A stretch of 64,000 nucleotides of DNA from Strongylocentrotus purpuratus (Eukaryota > Echinodermata > Echinoidea > Camarodonta > Strongylocentrotidae), in the NCBI RefSeq assembly GCF_000002235.5, contig NW_022145606.1, forward strand, positions 16,756,254 to 16,820,253, given 5' to 3'. Within the stretch, counting starts at the first letter, position 1; the number at the start of each line of letters is the position of its first letter. Below, one piece after another: positions 1 through 12,500 of this stretch. The notes beneath the pieces were generated by a model. The model was given only the letters and a program-made list of their open reading frames with translations. It did not search any database and was not told the origin of the DNA. The position numbers and the translations under genes are program-made.

Positions 1-243
1 TGACTGCTGTCTGTCCTACCCTTTACCTTCAAGCACGTGATGGATGATTGAAATGCTTTCCACTCAAGGTATTAGAATGACCGCCAAAATAATCCTCCAA
101 CGATTGTGGTCGTGGTTGCTCCGTGACAATTTCAATCATTTATCCACCTCTCCTGCCTGATCCTTCTGCCGCCAAGCAGACCCTGAGTGCCACATTCTTC
201 TTCATATTTCCATACTTAAGTAGTTATCTGACAAGTTTCTACC

Positions 244-546
244 CCAGAGGGGGGTACTCACATATTGAGACACACGGGGGTGTGCCGGTCTAATGGGTCA
301 CTTTTTCACACAAAAATCCCTACACATGGGTCCTATTTTTAACAAAAATATCCCTAAACATGGGTCCGCTTTTTCAAAAATTTTACATTTTTCGTGTGTG
401 TTTGTGTGGCAAACACCCGAAAAATTAATAAAATGGGCTTTACTTCTAGAAAAATCCCCCCAATTAAAATGAAGTAAAAACGGGTACGGGTTTCGAGGCT
501 TCAGCGGCACACCCCCGTCCAAACCAAATATGAGTATCCCCTCTGG
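244..546. mobile_element. Inverted-repeat DNA element (MITE-like), 303 bp
   Basis: The left end CCAGAGGGGGGTACTCA is mirrored at the right end by TGAGTATCCCCTCTGG. The match continues inward about 45 bp, including GGGGGTGTGCCG against CGGCACACCCCC. No transposase ORF lies between the arms, so this is a non-autonomous element. The target-site duplication is not clear and the superfamily is not assigned. Confidence 0.75.
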
Positions 547-1505
547 TGTCTCTACTCCCTTACAGTAATGCCACTATGCCATTGTCCATTAGATTAGGGT
601 TGTGTGTTTTTTCTTCAACATTATTCATTACATGATGTTATCATTTAAAACTCTTGTGGTGATGATGTCCAAAATGATTCATCCGATTCTAATGATTCGT
701 ATTGAAATTAGAATACATAAGTCATATTACTGAAACACAATACTAGAAAAAATATTCAACACAATGACCGATATGAAAACTGACTCTGTTGTCAGAACCT
801 TTGTGATAGTGAAATAGACGGAAAAACTGCATTTGCAGTATCGCTCCTATTGAACAAAAGAGCTGTATTTTAGTCGACGTTGTGATTAGATTTGGTACAT
901 AATCTGAATCCTCTCAGGCCTGCCTACAGTGCAAATATTGTGTGGAAATTGTGTTAACCTGGTATGAAAACTGTGTGAAGAATGTAATGTGTTAGTGTGT
1001 GAACATAAGGCGGGAAATGTGTTAACATAGTGCGGGAACAGTGTTAAAACCCCCGTTTCATCACATATCGACCACTGTGAAAGTTTCTTAACTTGTTAGT
1101 GTGTTAACATTTAATAAAACACAGAACCGTATCCTTAGGGCTTTTATCTAGAGTTATAACACAATTCCTTATCCATAAATGCGTTCAGCGTGACGTATCG
1201 TAATTATTTAAAAAGCTTGAGTGTAAACATCGTGATATCAAAAACTGTGATAAAATCCTTATTGGATCATATATTCAACTTTCATCTGTGTTCACACAGA
1301 GTGTTATGCGTAGGTCTGTCGACGAGGGATATGTATAGATCTGGAGTCATACACTGTTTAGTAATACAATTCCCAGTCCGTGGGAGTGCACAGGGTAACG
1401 TGGTGTCACACACTCTCCCGTGAGTACCCTGTTATGACACCAGACACGGACCATCGTCAGGTTATCAACCACGTTCAGCGACAGTCACCGAGTGATTGTG
1501 ACGCA
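547..1505. other. No gene recognised
   Basis: AT-rich sequence with short recurring GTGTTAAC / GTGTGAA words around 950-1110 but no ordered tandem repeat and no coding signal that I can support. Confidence 0.5.
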
Positions 1506-1637
1506 GTCGCACATTCTCCATACATTTTTCATAAACACATCTACCCTAAACTTGCAACTACTTTTGCGTAGCTACACATTCTCTAAACATCTTTCATAGA
1601 TACATCTACTTGGATTTTGCAACTCTTGTGCGTAACT

Positions 1638-1663
1638 GCTCTCTCTCTCTCTCTCTCTCTCTA
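1638..1663. repeat. (CT)n microsatellite
   Basis: About 13 CT units next to the 3' side of the minus-strand LINE remnant. It may be the remnant's simple-repeat tail. Confidence 0.85.
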
Positions 1664-2010
1664 GTGCCATATCGTTTGACTTTTGCGATCATGCTGATCC
1701 ACAATCCTCGGCTCCTAGCCTTCCGTATTATTACCACTCCCAGTTCTTTCACTCCTCTCTCTTTCAACAATTTCTGCAGACTGTCCATCCAAAGTATCCT
1801 CCTTCTTCCCGTACTCCTTCTTCCCACAATTGCCCCTGTCAAAGCAAGATTCTCTAGGCCTTCTTTACGTGTAATGTGACTCATGAACTGCATCTGCCTA
1901 ATCTTACATCTGAAATATTATTTTCCTTTGTACTCCAGCTCGTGTAAGAACTTCCTCAATACTAACTTTGTCAGTCCAGGGGATTTTTAATCATTCTTCT
2001 TAAAAAACAC
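1655..2010 (-). pseudogene. Non-LTR retrotransposon remnant, C-terminal end of the RT protein
   Basis: On the minus strand the translation shows WTDKVSIEEVLTRAG, then MSHITRKEGLENLALTG, then GRRSTGRRRILWMD. This order (W-T-D-x-V-xx-EEVL, GHI-x-R-x-GLE-x-L-x-LTG, G-RR-x-GR-x-R-xxW-x-D) is typical of the C-terminal tail of non-LTR retrotransposon reverse transcriptases in animals. Stops and frame changes separate the first block from the rest and no RT catalytic core is present, so it is a 5'-truncated dead copy. The clade is not determined. Confidence 0.75.
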
Positions 2011-2139
2011 ATTTCGCAACTTTCCAAACGCTTTTTAGTAACTGCAGATTATCCATACGTCTTTCATAGATACTTATACTTGGACTTTGCAACTACTTGT
2101 GCGTAGCTGCACATTCTATCTACATTTTTCATAAATAGA

Positions 2140-5100
2140 GGCGCATTCATGTAATTAGATTCACTGCCATCGCATTGCTTTGCTATATTAAAGCACTTTA
2201 TCGATATTTGGTTAGGCGAGAGTTAGAACAAGTATTCATTTCCGGTAGTAGGGACAAAAAGAAGATGTGGAAGTAGAACGAGATGGAGAATAGGAAGAAT
2301 AAGGAAAGGGGAACAGAGGAGGAAGAAGATATAAAAGAAGAAAAACAAGAGGAAGAAGAAGAGGATATGTTGTAATTTGAAAGAGAATGTTATGAGAAGT
2401 TCTAAGCATTTTCAAAGCGATAAAAAAATTCTTATAAAGGAAAATAAATCTGTTACTTCAGACAGCTACACTGCACTATACCTATACCCTTTCTCAAGAA
2501 AGACGATATTCTTTCAAACTACAATTGCATGACTAGAACACGACCTTCTCTTTAGCAAAGCAGCTCACGAACATAATCATGTAGCATGTATCCTGACGAG
2601 CATCATCATGTAAAATGTAGGTTAACGATCATGATCGTAAAGAAGTAGGTTGAAGAGTAGGGTGATTTGACGGGGTTGCCCTAAATGTTGGATCAGGATA
2701 GGTTCAACCCACTGTTCACATGCACTCTTTCAGTATGTGTTTGTTTTAATAACTGTTCTGGGGGACCAATAACCAATATCGATTGCCAGCGGGAGAGTCG
2801 AAAAGGGCGAGATTCTGTAAAGGGTGAGAGAAAAAAATATGAGCATTATCAATCCGTTTTATACTTTAGTATTGTAGAATACCATTGCAGAGAAAAGGCG
2901 TTTCTTTTCAAATGCCCTCATACTCAAAATGTGAAGAGAAGGAGATTACAACGCGTGACATTAGTAAATACCAAATGCGTTTAGTTCAATAATACGCATT
3001 TAAGTGTATTTGCAGAACGTAGTAGTACTTCTCATGGTTTCTGATTATAAGGAAGAATAGAACAATTTCGTACTTTAAAGCTGCCAAAAAAACTCATCAT
3101 TTATACAAATTCAAATTTCCTACATATAAACAAAATGTCCACTATGTTGAGACAGCTCATTTCGCAACGCCTACATGACCAGATAGTTCTTACTGTAACC
3201 TTTAATCACGACTGTTTTCATAGATATATTCGTATTTGTATGGCCTGAGGGAAGCTCTATGGGCGGGAGCAATTTCAAACCGCTCTTCGGCGCCCTTGTT
3301 TGACTCATTTCTCCTCCATCGAACAATTAATCTTGCCGCTTGTAATCCCGATGGAAAATGATTCCTTTAAATACCGGACTGGACTCGCTCTCTTGCTCCG
3401 AATTATGCATGCGTTATGGTCAGACCGAAGTCGTGCGTAACATGTGAAAATCGTTTGCAGAATACTTCTTGAATTGTAACAAGAGCACCAGCATATATAG
3501 TCTCACACCAAAACTCTCTTATATATTGATAGGTTCATACTTTCAACATATGTGTAACTAATACACACGGTAGCAAGGCCTTTCAATAAATCAACTTAAG
3601 GCCAGTTGCAATACCATGTTGTATTGATTATGCAAATGATCCTCGGATTATATAATTATGTCATTACGTACGTATCGAATGAAAAAGTGAAATATATCAT
3701 CACTCGAGAAATTATGAATGTCGGTTTATATATTATTGTATGCAGATCGGGGACGTGAAAGCATCTACTATGTGTATTATAAATCATATGAATTAAAACC
3801 TTTTGTTTCAACTATTATTATAATGAACAATAGAATAGGTAATGTTCATTTTCTGTGTGTATCTGTGTGTGGCAAATGATATTTATTTTGAGATATATTC
3901 CAAAAAGATCCATTTATAACAATTATAGTTCGGTGGCAGTCAGTGCTTTCTTTTCTAGGCCTGTCTTAAGTCTCGGGTGACTTGTACATGGGTCATACAA
4001 AATATAAATGCATGTAACTGTATTTATGCATAGAAAGGAATTACTACTAATTTTGATAATATACATATTTGTCATCTGTGGCAAATACTGGATTTATCTA
4101 CATTTGAATGGTAAATTTGTGGTTTTCTCCCCAATATAAGCTTAATTCTTTAATTCTTCGGAAATGCAGCTAAACAATTTGAGAGAGAAATGCTGACGTA
4201 AGAACCCTCATCCTGGAGTGTTAATGCATTGTTTTCAGAACAATTGGCGTTTTAATGGGTTGTTAATATAAATTACACACTCATTGCAAACTTTGATTGA
4301 ATTTCGTTAATGAAAACATAATTCGAGTAGTAAAATATTAAAAAACGGACAACAAATTAAGTCATTGCAATATCGCCTTATTTTGTTTTATATTCCAACT
4401 TTGTTTTTAACACTTACAACCTAAACCAAGGGCATGTGAAGCAAAAATAAGATTAAATGACAAGCCACTCTTTTACACCAGCCGAAAAGAAGAGATTCCC
4501 TTTTCTTGTCAGTGTTCACTTCTTCACATTAGGCTTTGTACGATGATGTTTCTCCATAATGCCATCATTTATGAAGGCATTGCATTGAAAGCGAAATCCG
4601 GAGTAATATGAGAAGAAAAAAACATTGGTTGCGAGCCTTACTTTTGAATTATGGCAGTTGGCGGAGAAAATATGGCATTGGTAAGTGTTTATAAAGACTT
4701 GAAAAGAACCATTATTATATGCGACTAACAAATGACATTGAAAATCAGATGAGTTGGAAAATCTTAACAAATACGAACGGTAGAAGTTAGATTGCGTGAT
4801 GAAATGGAGGGCGAATGAAAAGGGAACAAAAAAAAGTACATTATCTATGACCTTATAGGCAGAAAATTAATATAGGCTTGGTGGTGTGTCTATATAATGA
4901 AATTAAAGCCAAAAGCGCTAATTTGAAGCGAAAGTTAATGGAAGAAAATTGTGTAATTTGAGAAAGAGGACATGGTTGACATAAGTGAATGTTACGTTTG
5001 TAAAAGAATGTAGCTATACATCAAATATGAGACGTACAGAGAAATGAATAGAAACGAAAAGTAGACGAAAATATGAGACGAACAGAAAATGTTAAGACAA
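2140..5100. other. No gene recognised
   Basis: AT-rich sequence with a purine-rich GAAGAA patch at about 2230-2380. No splice-flanked reading frame with recognisable protein features was seen on either strand. Confidence 0.5.
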
Positions 5101-5153
5101 GAAGAGAGAGAGAGACACACACACACACAGAGGGAGAGAGAGAGAGATAGAGA

Positions 5154-5640
5154 GGGCAGAGGGCAGACTGTAGGAGAGACAAGCAGTGAAGGTTAGAAAT
5201 GGCAAATACAAAGAGAATGATTACTTGTATTAATAATACTATTATAAAGCCTCGTGGATGTTAGACTAATTTAGATAAGTGTGGGCGAGTGTGTGCGCGT
5301 GCGTGTATGTTATTCATCGGACGGGATTAAACGGAAGAAAAGGAGAGGGAAAGAGAGAGGGAGAGAGACAGAGAGAGAGAGAGAGACAGAGAGAGAGAGA
5401 CAGAGAGAGAGACAGAGAGAGAGACAGAGAGAGAGAGAGACAGAGAGACAGAGAGTGAGGGGCAGACTGTCAGAGAGACAAGCAGTGAAGGTCAGAAATG
5501 GTAAAGACAAAGAGAGTGATTACTTGTAAGCCTCGTGCATGTTAGACTAATTTAGATAAGTGTGGGCGAGTGTGTGCGCGTGCGTGTATGATATTCATCG
5601 GACGAAATTAAACGGAAGAAAAGGAGAGGGAGAGAGAGAG
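5154..5640. repeat. Two-copy tandem duplication (about 200 bp) separated by GA microsatellite
   Basis: The block starting GGCAGACTGT and running through GACAAGCAGTGAAGG, TTAGACTAATTTAGATAAGT and CGTGCGTGTATG occurs at about 5154-5350 and again at 5458-5634. The second copy lacks about 20 bases (TTAATAATACTATTATA). The gap is (GA/GACA)n. Reading frames over the GA tract only encode Arg-Glu or Leu-Ser runs. Confidence 0.85.
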
Positions 5641-5699
5641 AGAGAGAGAAAGAGAAAAAGAAAAAGAAAGATAAAGAGAGAAATTGGGGAGGTAGAAAA

Positions 5700-8600
5700 G
5701 GTAGAGTCATTGATTTTAGAGCTTTCGGTGTTGAACTAATAATTTATCATGTTCATTACGCATTCATAAAGAAACCGACTCTCGTTCTAAAACTTACCCT
5801 AATCAAAATGCAATAGTGTACATAGCTAGGCTATGTGGAAGAATGGGTGATTAATAGGCAGACAAAGTTCATGGGCCTCAAGTATTTAATGTGATGAATT
5901 ATAATAAATATCGGTATTATGTTTATGTTAATAATGTTAATGCTAACTTAATAATAATTTTAAAAAAATACCCGGTAATAACAACTAAATAGGCTAACTG
6001 TCGACAATGGCCTCCGTTTTTCCATTTTCCTTGGATAGCCTCAATAGAAAGGTTTAGCTGTAAGCGCTTCATATTTGTACTTTGCTGAAAACATTTACAT
6101 TACATTTTGAGCAGAATATGTTAGACATACATCACAGCAGACTCTAAAACGTGTTTTCAATCGAAAAACGTTGTTTAATCTTTGGGGAAAACATTACCCT
6201 TTGAGTTATGCTGCAGTTTCACTCAAGCATGTAGTAGGAAACGGAGTAGATAGATTTGACTCGTAAAACACTTATACGAGCACGACACTTTTCATTACTC
6301 GGGAACATGATACCGGTTTCCCGCCAAAAGCACGTGTTAACAAATTACCGAGAGGTAGCCTATGTATTACAGAAGTCACGTGACCTTTTAAATGTTTGAT
6401 GGTGGTGGTGGTGGTATACGTAGCCATCCATATTCAGAATAATATGTATTCATTTCCACGTCCCGATGACTGTGTTTGTATAATTTTCTCGCTCTTTTTT
6501 TGCTCTCACTCCCCTCTATATGTCTCACCCGTATCCTACCCATTTCTCTTTGCAGTTCACTAGTAAAGATCAAAGTGATAACATAGTATGCATAGTACAC
6601 ATAATATGTAAGATAATTGCTCTTGTACATAATGTAGAGTCTAAGATTTATTGAAATAATAATAATTATTTATTTTAATAATTAATGTTGCACCCTAGTG
6701 GCTTCCTCTTTACGACATCCTTACATATATCATTAAAGATGCCATACAATACGTTTAGGAATTTCGATTTACAATTAAATTGTTGGCAAATACTGAGTGG
6801 ATTCATCGAGTTTTCTATCCCGGGTATTTCAGACAAATCCACCTCAACGAATGATTGAAAATGAACAATAACATCATAAAAACGCAAGAGTCACACATGA
6901 AAAGAAAGACAAATTCTTGAAAACCCTAGACATATTATGGTGCAGTGCCTGGGTTCTTTATCATTCTTACATATGTTTCCTGCAAAAAAAATTCAAGTGC
7001 TGTTTGTAAAGATCATCTGTGCAAGCTCTTAGACATTTCGATGCTAATTATTGCACGTATTATCCTTACAATTTAGCACATTTCATATACTCACTTGTAC
7101 TTGAATTTGTTTCCTTGACTAAAATGTTTATATGGACATTAGTACTGATATAAATATCACAAATGCATGTTAGGTTCCGACGTTTGGAATAATTATCTAT
7201 ATAATTGAATACACTTTTTTTAGTAGGTTATACGTTTTCGCTATCATATATGATTTCAAACACAATTAATATAGGTATAATTTGCTATCTCAGTTAATTG
7301 GACAATACCATATGTTATCCGTACTAGTGAGACTCTTCAAAGGAAATACACTAAAATGTAATAGAATCTAAAAATAATCACTCTCTTGGATTGTGTATTG
7401 TATCAAACATGAGTAGCCCATCAAGATTCCTCAATCTGTGACGTCATCACTTACGTCAGACATTCTTCTGTTTCCTTCATGTATATAGTGCTATAATGGT
7501 TCCGATGTAACATATGGTGGGTGACTTTCGCAGATATATACGAACTTAGGTCACGGTGAGGCCCGCGCGCTCAGGCGTTCAGATGTGACGAGCCCATAGC
7601 TGTGGTTTCACGGTATTGCAATGAGACGAGGATGTGCAAGGAAATTTGCACATTTTCAGCATCTTCCTAAAAGCATTTGTCGGTGTAATCTTAGCGCAAA
7701 GTGTGTAGCGAATGAACGGAATGTATAGTCTTTATGTAAATAATTACAACTGAACGCCGAATCTCAGTTTTTTAAATTTTTATTATAAAGCAATCGGTAA
7801 ATGAGATATTTGCCATTTTCAATGCTATTTTTGGCTATTCTCAGTTAATTTTTCTTCTCTCGTTTTAGCCTCTCTTGGTTGTCCCTTTTGTCTTGTTCTT
7901 TCATCTCCCATTTCTCCTTTGAACCTAATTACAGAGTTTATCATCTATTTGAAGTACAATATTTTACAAAATGCATGTTTTGTTTAAATAGTTTCGGGTA
8001 ATGTAGGCGTGTGTGTTATTTTCAGAAAACAATTTAAGTGCAATTTATGCGAATCAAGCTACGAGCCGTTTGAAAAGACCTTTTTAATGAACTAATTAAA
8101 TGATGAACAAACAACAAATGGTTTCAATAATAATAAATATACATCAAATCGTTTTCCAGACACTTCTGTAGTTATTAATAATATTAATCCATTTCAATGG
8201 ATGACACGTTTTATGGATTGCTAAGTGACCCATCTAGTTTAAAAATTGACGTCATACTTGCCATATATGGTGAAGTTTCAAGCTCGCGCTTCCTGCACTT
8301 TGCCTCCCAATCGGCAAGATCACTTTGCATATTGTAATCTGTGCGAAGTAGATAATCAATGGCCCGTTTGGCAACATTTTCCAGGACGTAGTGAGAACTA
8401 GTTTGGTGTGATTGGGGATTAAAGGAACAGACCAAGCGTTATTTACTACCAAAAATATGGAGGTGGAGAAAGAATAAGAAGAAAAAGAGAGGAAGAAGGA
8501 AAATAAGTAGAAGAAGAAGAAAAAGAAAGAAAATACACAAAAATTAACATGGACTGCAGAACTTAAGAGTGTTATGAAAAGATATATTACCCACCCGTTT

Positions 8601-8880
8601 CAGATAAATTTTACTGAGGAGATTCGAAGAAGGCTCGCCTTGTAACTACTAGGCTTTTACAAAAATATCGAGTGTCGAAAAGGATACTCATAAATGTGTC
8701 AATATGGAAGCCGGTACACAGTATGGAAGAGAAGAAGACAGACTGGTTAGGTTTTCGACAATTAGATATTCATAACAGAAATGAGAATTGCAGAGAAATA
8801 AATTCGCCATGTTATTGGGAAGATAAAAGAGAGAGTAAGTATGGAGGAAATTTAAAAAAAGGTAATAAAGAAATTGTTTG
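5700..8880. other. No gene recognised
   Basis: AT-rich sequence. Short open frames at about 6390-6630 and 8211-8452 have no recognisable motif and no splice context that favours them. Confidence 0.5.
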
Positions 8881-8896
8881 ACATACTGGATGTAAG

Positions 8897-8941
8897 TGAG
8901 AGAGCGAGAGGGAGAGAGAGAGAGTGAGTGAGTGAGAGAGT

Positions 8942-8979
<38 letters not shown>

Positions 8980-8984
8980 AAGAC
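8897..8984. repeat. (GA)n microsatellite
   Basis: GAGA tract with interspersed GTGA units. It creates spurious low-complexity frames on both strands. Confidence 0.9.
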
Positions 8985-9880
8985 AGTGTTCAATTGGGTC
9001 AAAGCGATCGACAAGCACATTTGCGATTTGATTTCATATTTGAAGATTCACAAATATCATTCAATTACTGTTTAATACATTATTATGCACACACGTCACC
9101 GCAGGCTCCATGTAATGTTCCGCCGTGATGCCCGGTGCCTATCAACATGTATTGGTAACATTTAAAGGAACCCTACCCCTTCTACAGACAAAAAGAATGT
9201 ATTAAATAAAGAAATGAAATTAACCAAACATGATTACCATTGTATGTAGAATAAGAAAATGTCTATTTAGAACTCCCATCTGAGGAAAGACCCAGAAAAC
9301 ATTACTTTTTCTCCCAGTCTTAGTTGGGTCTGAGAGGAACATTTATCTGGGTGGCACCAAGTGTAATACTTGTAATTTATATTAAAATTAAAAAAACTGT
9401 AAACAAAAATTAAAAAATCAAATTGGTCATCTACTTGAATTAATCTATCAACATATTACGTCAACAAGTCAGCAATTTGCGAGATTGATTTTTTTTTAAA
9501 CGATGACATAATATTCATACAGTATTAGTGGTGTACCGCTTAGCACCCGTTGTCAGCATCAACGGGTTTTTTTTGTTTGTTTGTTCTGTTTGTTTTGCAC
9601 ATTTTTTTTTCTTCATATGAAACCACTTTATAACATACGACTGTATATAGGCCTATTCATGTTCTTTATCAACGCGGTATAATGCTGATCCTTGGTGATT
9701 GGTATTTCACAAAATCACAGTGACACACAGGGACACACTACCTTTAAGAAGAAACGAGGATGACATGCCATCCTCGCGAACATGGATGAGTATGATACAT
9801 CTGTTTTTTCGTTACGATATGACCCACTTTACGGACAAATCTGAGGCCAAGAGGGAAGCTAGTATGAAAGAGAAAGAAAT

Positions 9881-9882
<2 letters not shown>

Positions 9883-9917
<35 letters not shown>

Positions 9918-9989
9918 CACAAATACACACACACCCGCACTAACACACTAACACATATTTATAGATAGTTAGAGAGAGAGAGAAAGAGA

Positions 9990-10024
<35 letters not shown>

Positions 10025-10520
10025 ACACATAGAGAGAGGGAGGGGAGAGAGACGCACACACACACACACACACACACACACGCAGAGAGACAGAGGGAGA
10101 GACAGAGATACAGAGAGGATGGAGAACGGCAAACAGCATGGCAAGAAAGAAAATAAAAGGAGAAGAAATTCCAGGACACACAAAGACGATGTAAGAGATA
10201 AATAAAAACAGACAAGTAAAAGCAGAGGAAGCACGTAAATGGGAAGGTAACAGACATAGTGAGAGAGAAAGAGAGAGAACGAGAAAGAGAGAGAGAGATA
10301 GATAGAAAGGGGGACATAGATTCCATAAGTACATTTAGCCACACAAAAAGATGAAGCGGAAAAAGAGTGGTTGAATATATATAAAGAGACAAAGAAAAAA
10401 GGGGAGACAGACATAAAGAGAGGCACAGAGGGGGTATGCAGAGAGAGAGAGGCAGAGAGGGGATAAACAGAGAAATAGAGAGAATGAGATAGATGGAAAT
10501 GGTAAACAGGGATTATTTGT
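9883..10520. repeat. Compound (GA)n / (CA)n simple-sequence region
   Basis: GA runs at about 9888-9915, 9971-9988, 10260-10310 and 10437-10460 alternate with CA runs at about 9989-10020 and 10053-10082. The long overlapping minus-strand frames here are Ser/Leu/Val/Cys-rich artefacts of the repeat. Confidence 0.9.
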
Positions 10521-10595
10521 GGGGAAAAAAAACCGATGTAGGCAAATGAGAGCATTGACATTGCACCTGCGCACGGAAATCTCATGATCATGTAG

Positions 10596-10707
10596 GAAAC
10601 GAGTATAGTGATAGATCACCTCATCATCATCGATCCGAACCTCAGGGAAGATAGCCTAGCTTTAAGGGTTAGGAATACCCCCGATGGTCTCTATTTCTGT
10701 GTCTGCC

Positions 10708-10747
<40 letters not shown>

Positions 10748-10972
10748 GTTTCTTTCTCTCTCTCTCACCCTCTCTCTCTCTCTCTCTATCCCTCTCTCTC
10801 TCTATCCCGCTTTCTCTATCCCTCTCTCTCTTTCTAAAAGTGTAAAGTGATAAAGATCACCTTATCATCATCGACCTAAACCTGAGGGAAATTAGCCTAG
10901 CTTCAAGGGTTAGGAATACCCCCCGACAGTCTATATTTCTGTGTATGCCCCTCTTCCCTCTCTCTATCTCTC

Positions 10973-11004
<32 letters not shown>

Positions 11005-11005
11005 C

Positions 11006-11052
<47 letters not shown>

Positions 11053-11169
11053 AACGAGTACAGTGATAGATCACCTCATCATCATCGACCCAAGCCTGAA
11101 GGAAAATAGCCTAGCTTCAAGGGTTATGAATACCCCCGACAGTCTCTATTTCTGTGTCCGCCCCCTCCC

Positions 11170-11223
<54 letters not shown>

Positions 11224-11245
11224 ACTCTCTCTCTCTCTTTTAATA
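10596..11245. repeat. Three-copy tandem array, unit about 220 bp, each ending in (CT)n
   Basis: Three copies start at about 10599, 10848 and 11055. Each carries GTGATAGATCACC (or GTGATAAAGATCACC), CATCATCATCGA, TAGCCTAGCTT, AAGGGTTA-GAATACCCCC, TATTTCTGTGT and then a CT microsatellite. Unit length differs mainly by CT tract length. Confidence 0.9.
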
Positions 11246-11249
11246 TACC

Positions 11250-12420
11250 GAAATTACAGGGAGAAAAAATAAAATAATGCTTTACCTAAAATATAACAGA
11301 AACAAAAAACAAAATTATATAAAACAATATTTAAAAAACGGGAAAAAGGTAATGTACCTCGTCTGAATGCTAGACTATATTGTACAAAAATATGGAGTTA
11401 CCTGAACAGAAATAACACTGAAAAACAAGACGAAGCAAATATAGAATGCCATATCGGAAAGGAAATTCTGTTTGCATTATGCAGAGAGTAAAAGGTAGAG
11501 TCATGACATTAGAGTGTATTTCCATAAAGTGTAAATAATGAAAGAATATGGCTGACAACAACTTATTTATAGTACAAAGCTATAATGCAGAAATGGAAAA
11601 TCATCTAAATTGCTAAAGAAATATAGTAAATGTTGTATTTTACTACAAATGTTACATTTTGATCTAATTAACAAATAGAGATACGTATTCGGCCTAGGAT
11701 AATATTATGTGGAATCAAAATTATTGAAGACGATGAAAAAGAAGGGGAAGGAGAGGGGCCTGTGAAATAAAATCCTAACAGCAATTAAAAAATCAACCAC
11801 ATTAATTGTTATTAAAAAGATGCCAGAAAGGGAGAACAAAGTGCCAGGTTTATTACATAATTGGTAATCTTGGTCGAGTTACAGACACAAACATGAATGA
11901 AAGCTAGACAAAATAATAGGCACCAGTATGCAGACACACCCACAAAATAATTAACGATACAAAATCAATTATTCTAAAAGGCAGACGAGGGAGTTAAATA
12001 TGCATCATTTCAGACATAAAGGATTTGTTTTGCAGACTGGTTAATTTGATTGTCCCCTCCCACTCATAAATTATTTTGTAAAAGGCACACGGACAAACAA
12101 GTTCCAATTTGAAAGAGAGAGAAAATGTACTGAATCTTAGGACTATACAATAGGATGCATTATATTCATGATGGCTTGAGATATGATATGATATAAGTGC
12201 GAATGTTCAATTAAAAAATATATGAAAAGTGAAACATTAATTTATTTATTTCAGATTATGTTCCCTCTTCAGTTGATTGAATGCTGGCATTGAGGCTCCT
12301 GAATCAAAACAATAACAATAGTAAAAACAACAAATACCAAATTAGTTTTAAAACAAAATGTACAAGGGAAAAACACAATGTACGAGACAAAGGAAAATCT
12401 GTTATATACAACATTAAAAC
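11250..12420. other. No gene recognised
   Basis: AT-rich, no repeat structure or coding region that I can support. Confidence 0.5.
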
Positions 12421-12421
12421 G

Positions 12422-12423
<2 letters not shown>

Positions 12424-12461
<38 letters not shown>

Positions 12462-12500
12462 TGTGTGTGCGTGCGTGTGCGTGTGTGTGTGTGTGTATCC
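12424..12500. repeat. Compound (AT)n(GT)n microsatellite
   Basis: Perfect AT repeat up to about 12460 followed by GTGTGC/GT repeat to about 12498. Confidence 0.95.

Larger units (their letters stand above)
1511..2137. repeat. Interrupted tandem array, unit about 65 bp
   Basis: Units at about 1511-1575, 1577-1640, 2047-2111 and a partial unit at 2112-2137 share the words CATTCT, TTTCATAGATACAT, GCAACTACTTGTGCGTAGCT. The array is split between its second and third units by a CT microsatellite and a LINE remnant, so the insertion came after the array formed. Confidence 0.7.

Noticed and set aside
9940..10619. Long overlapping minus-strand reading frames up to 210 codons
   Set aside because: They translate GA and CA microsatellites into Ser/Leu/Cys/Val runs in several frames at once. 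No domain or splice context.
10596..11245. CRISPR-like spaced repeats
   Set aside because: Eukaryotic tandem duplication with microsatellites. Units are long and there are no short uniform spacers.
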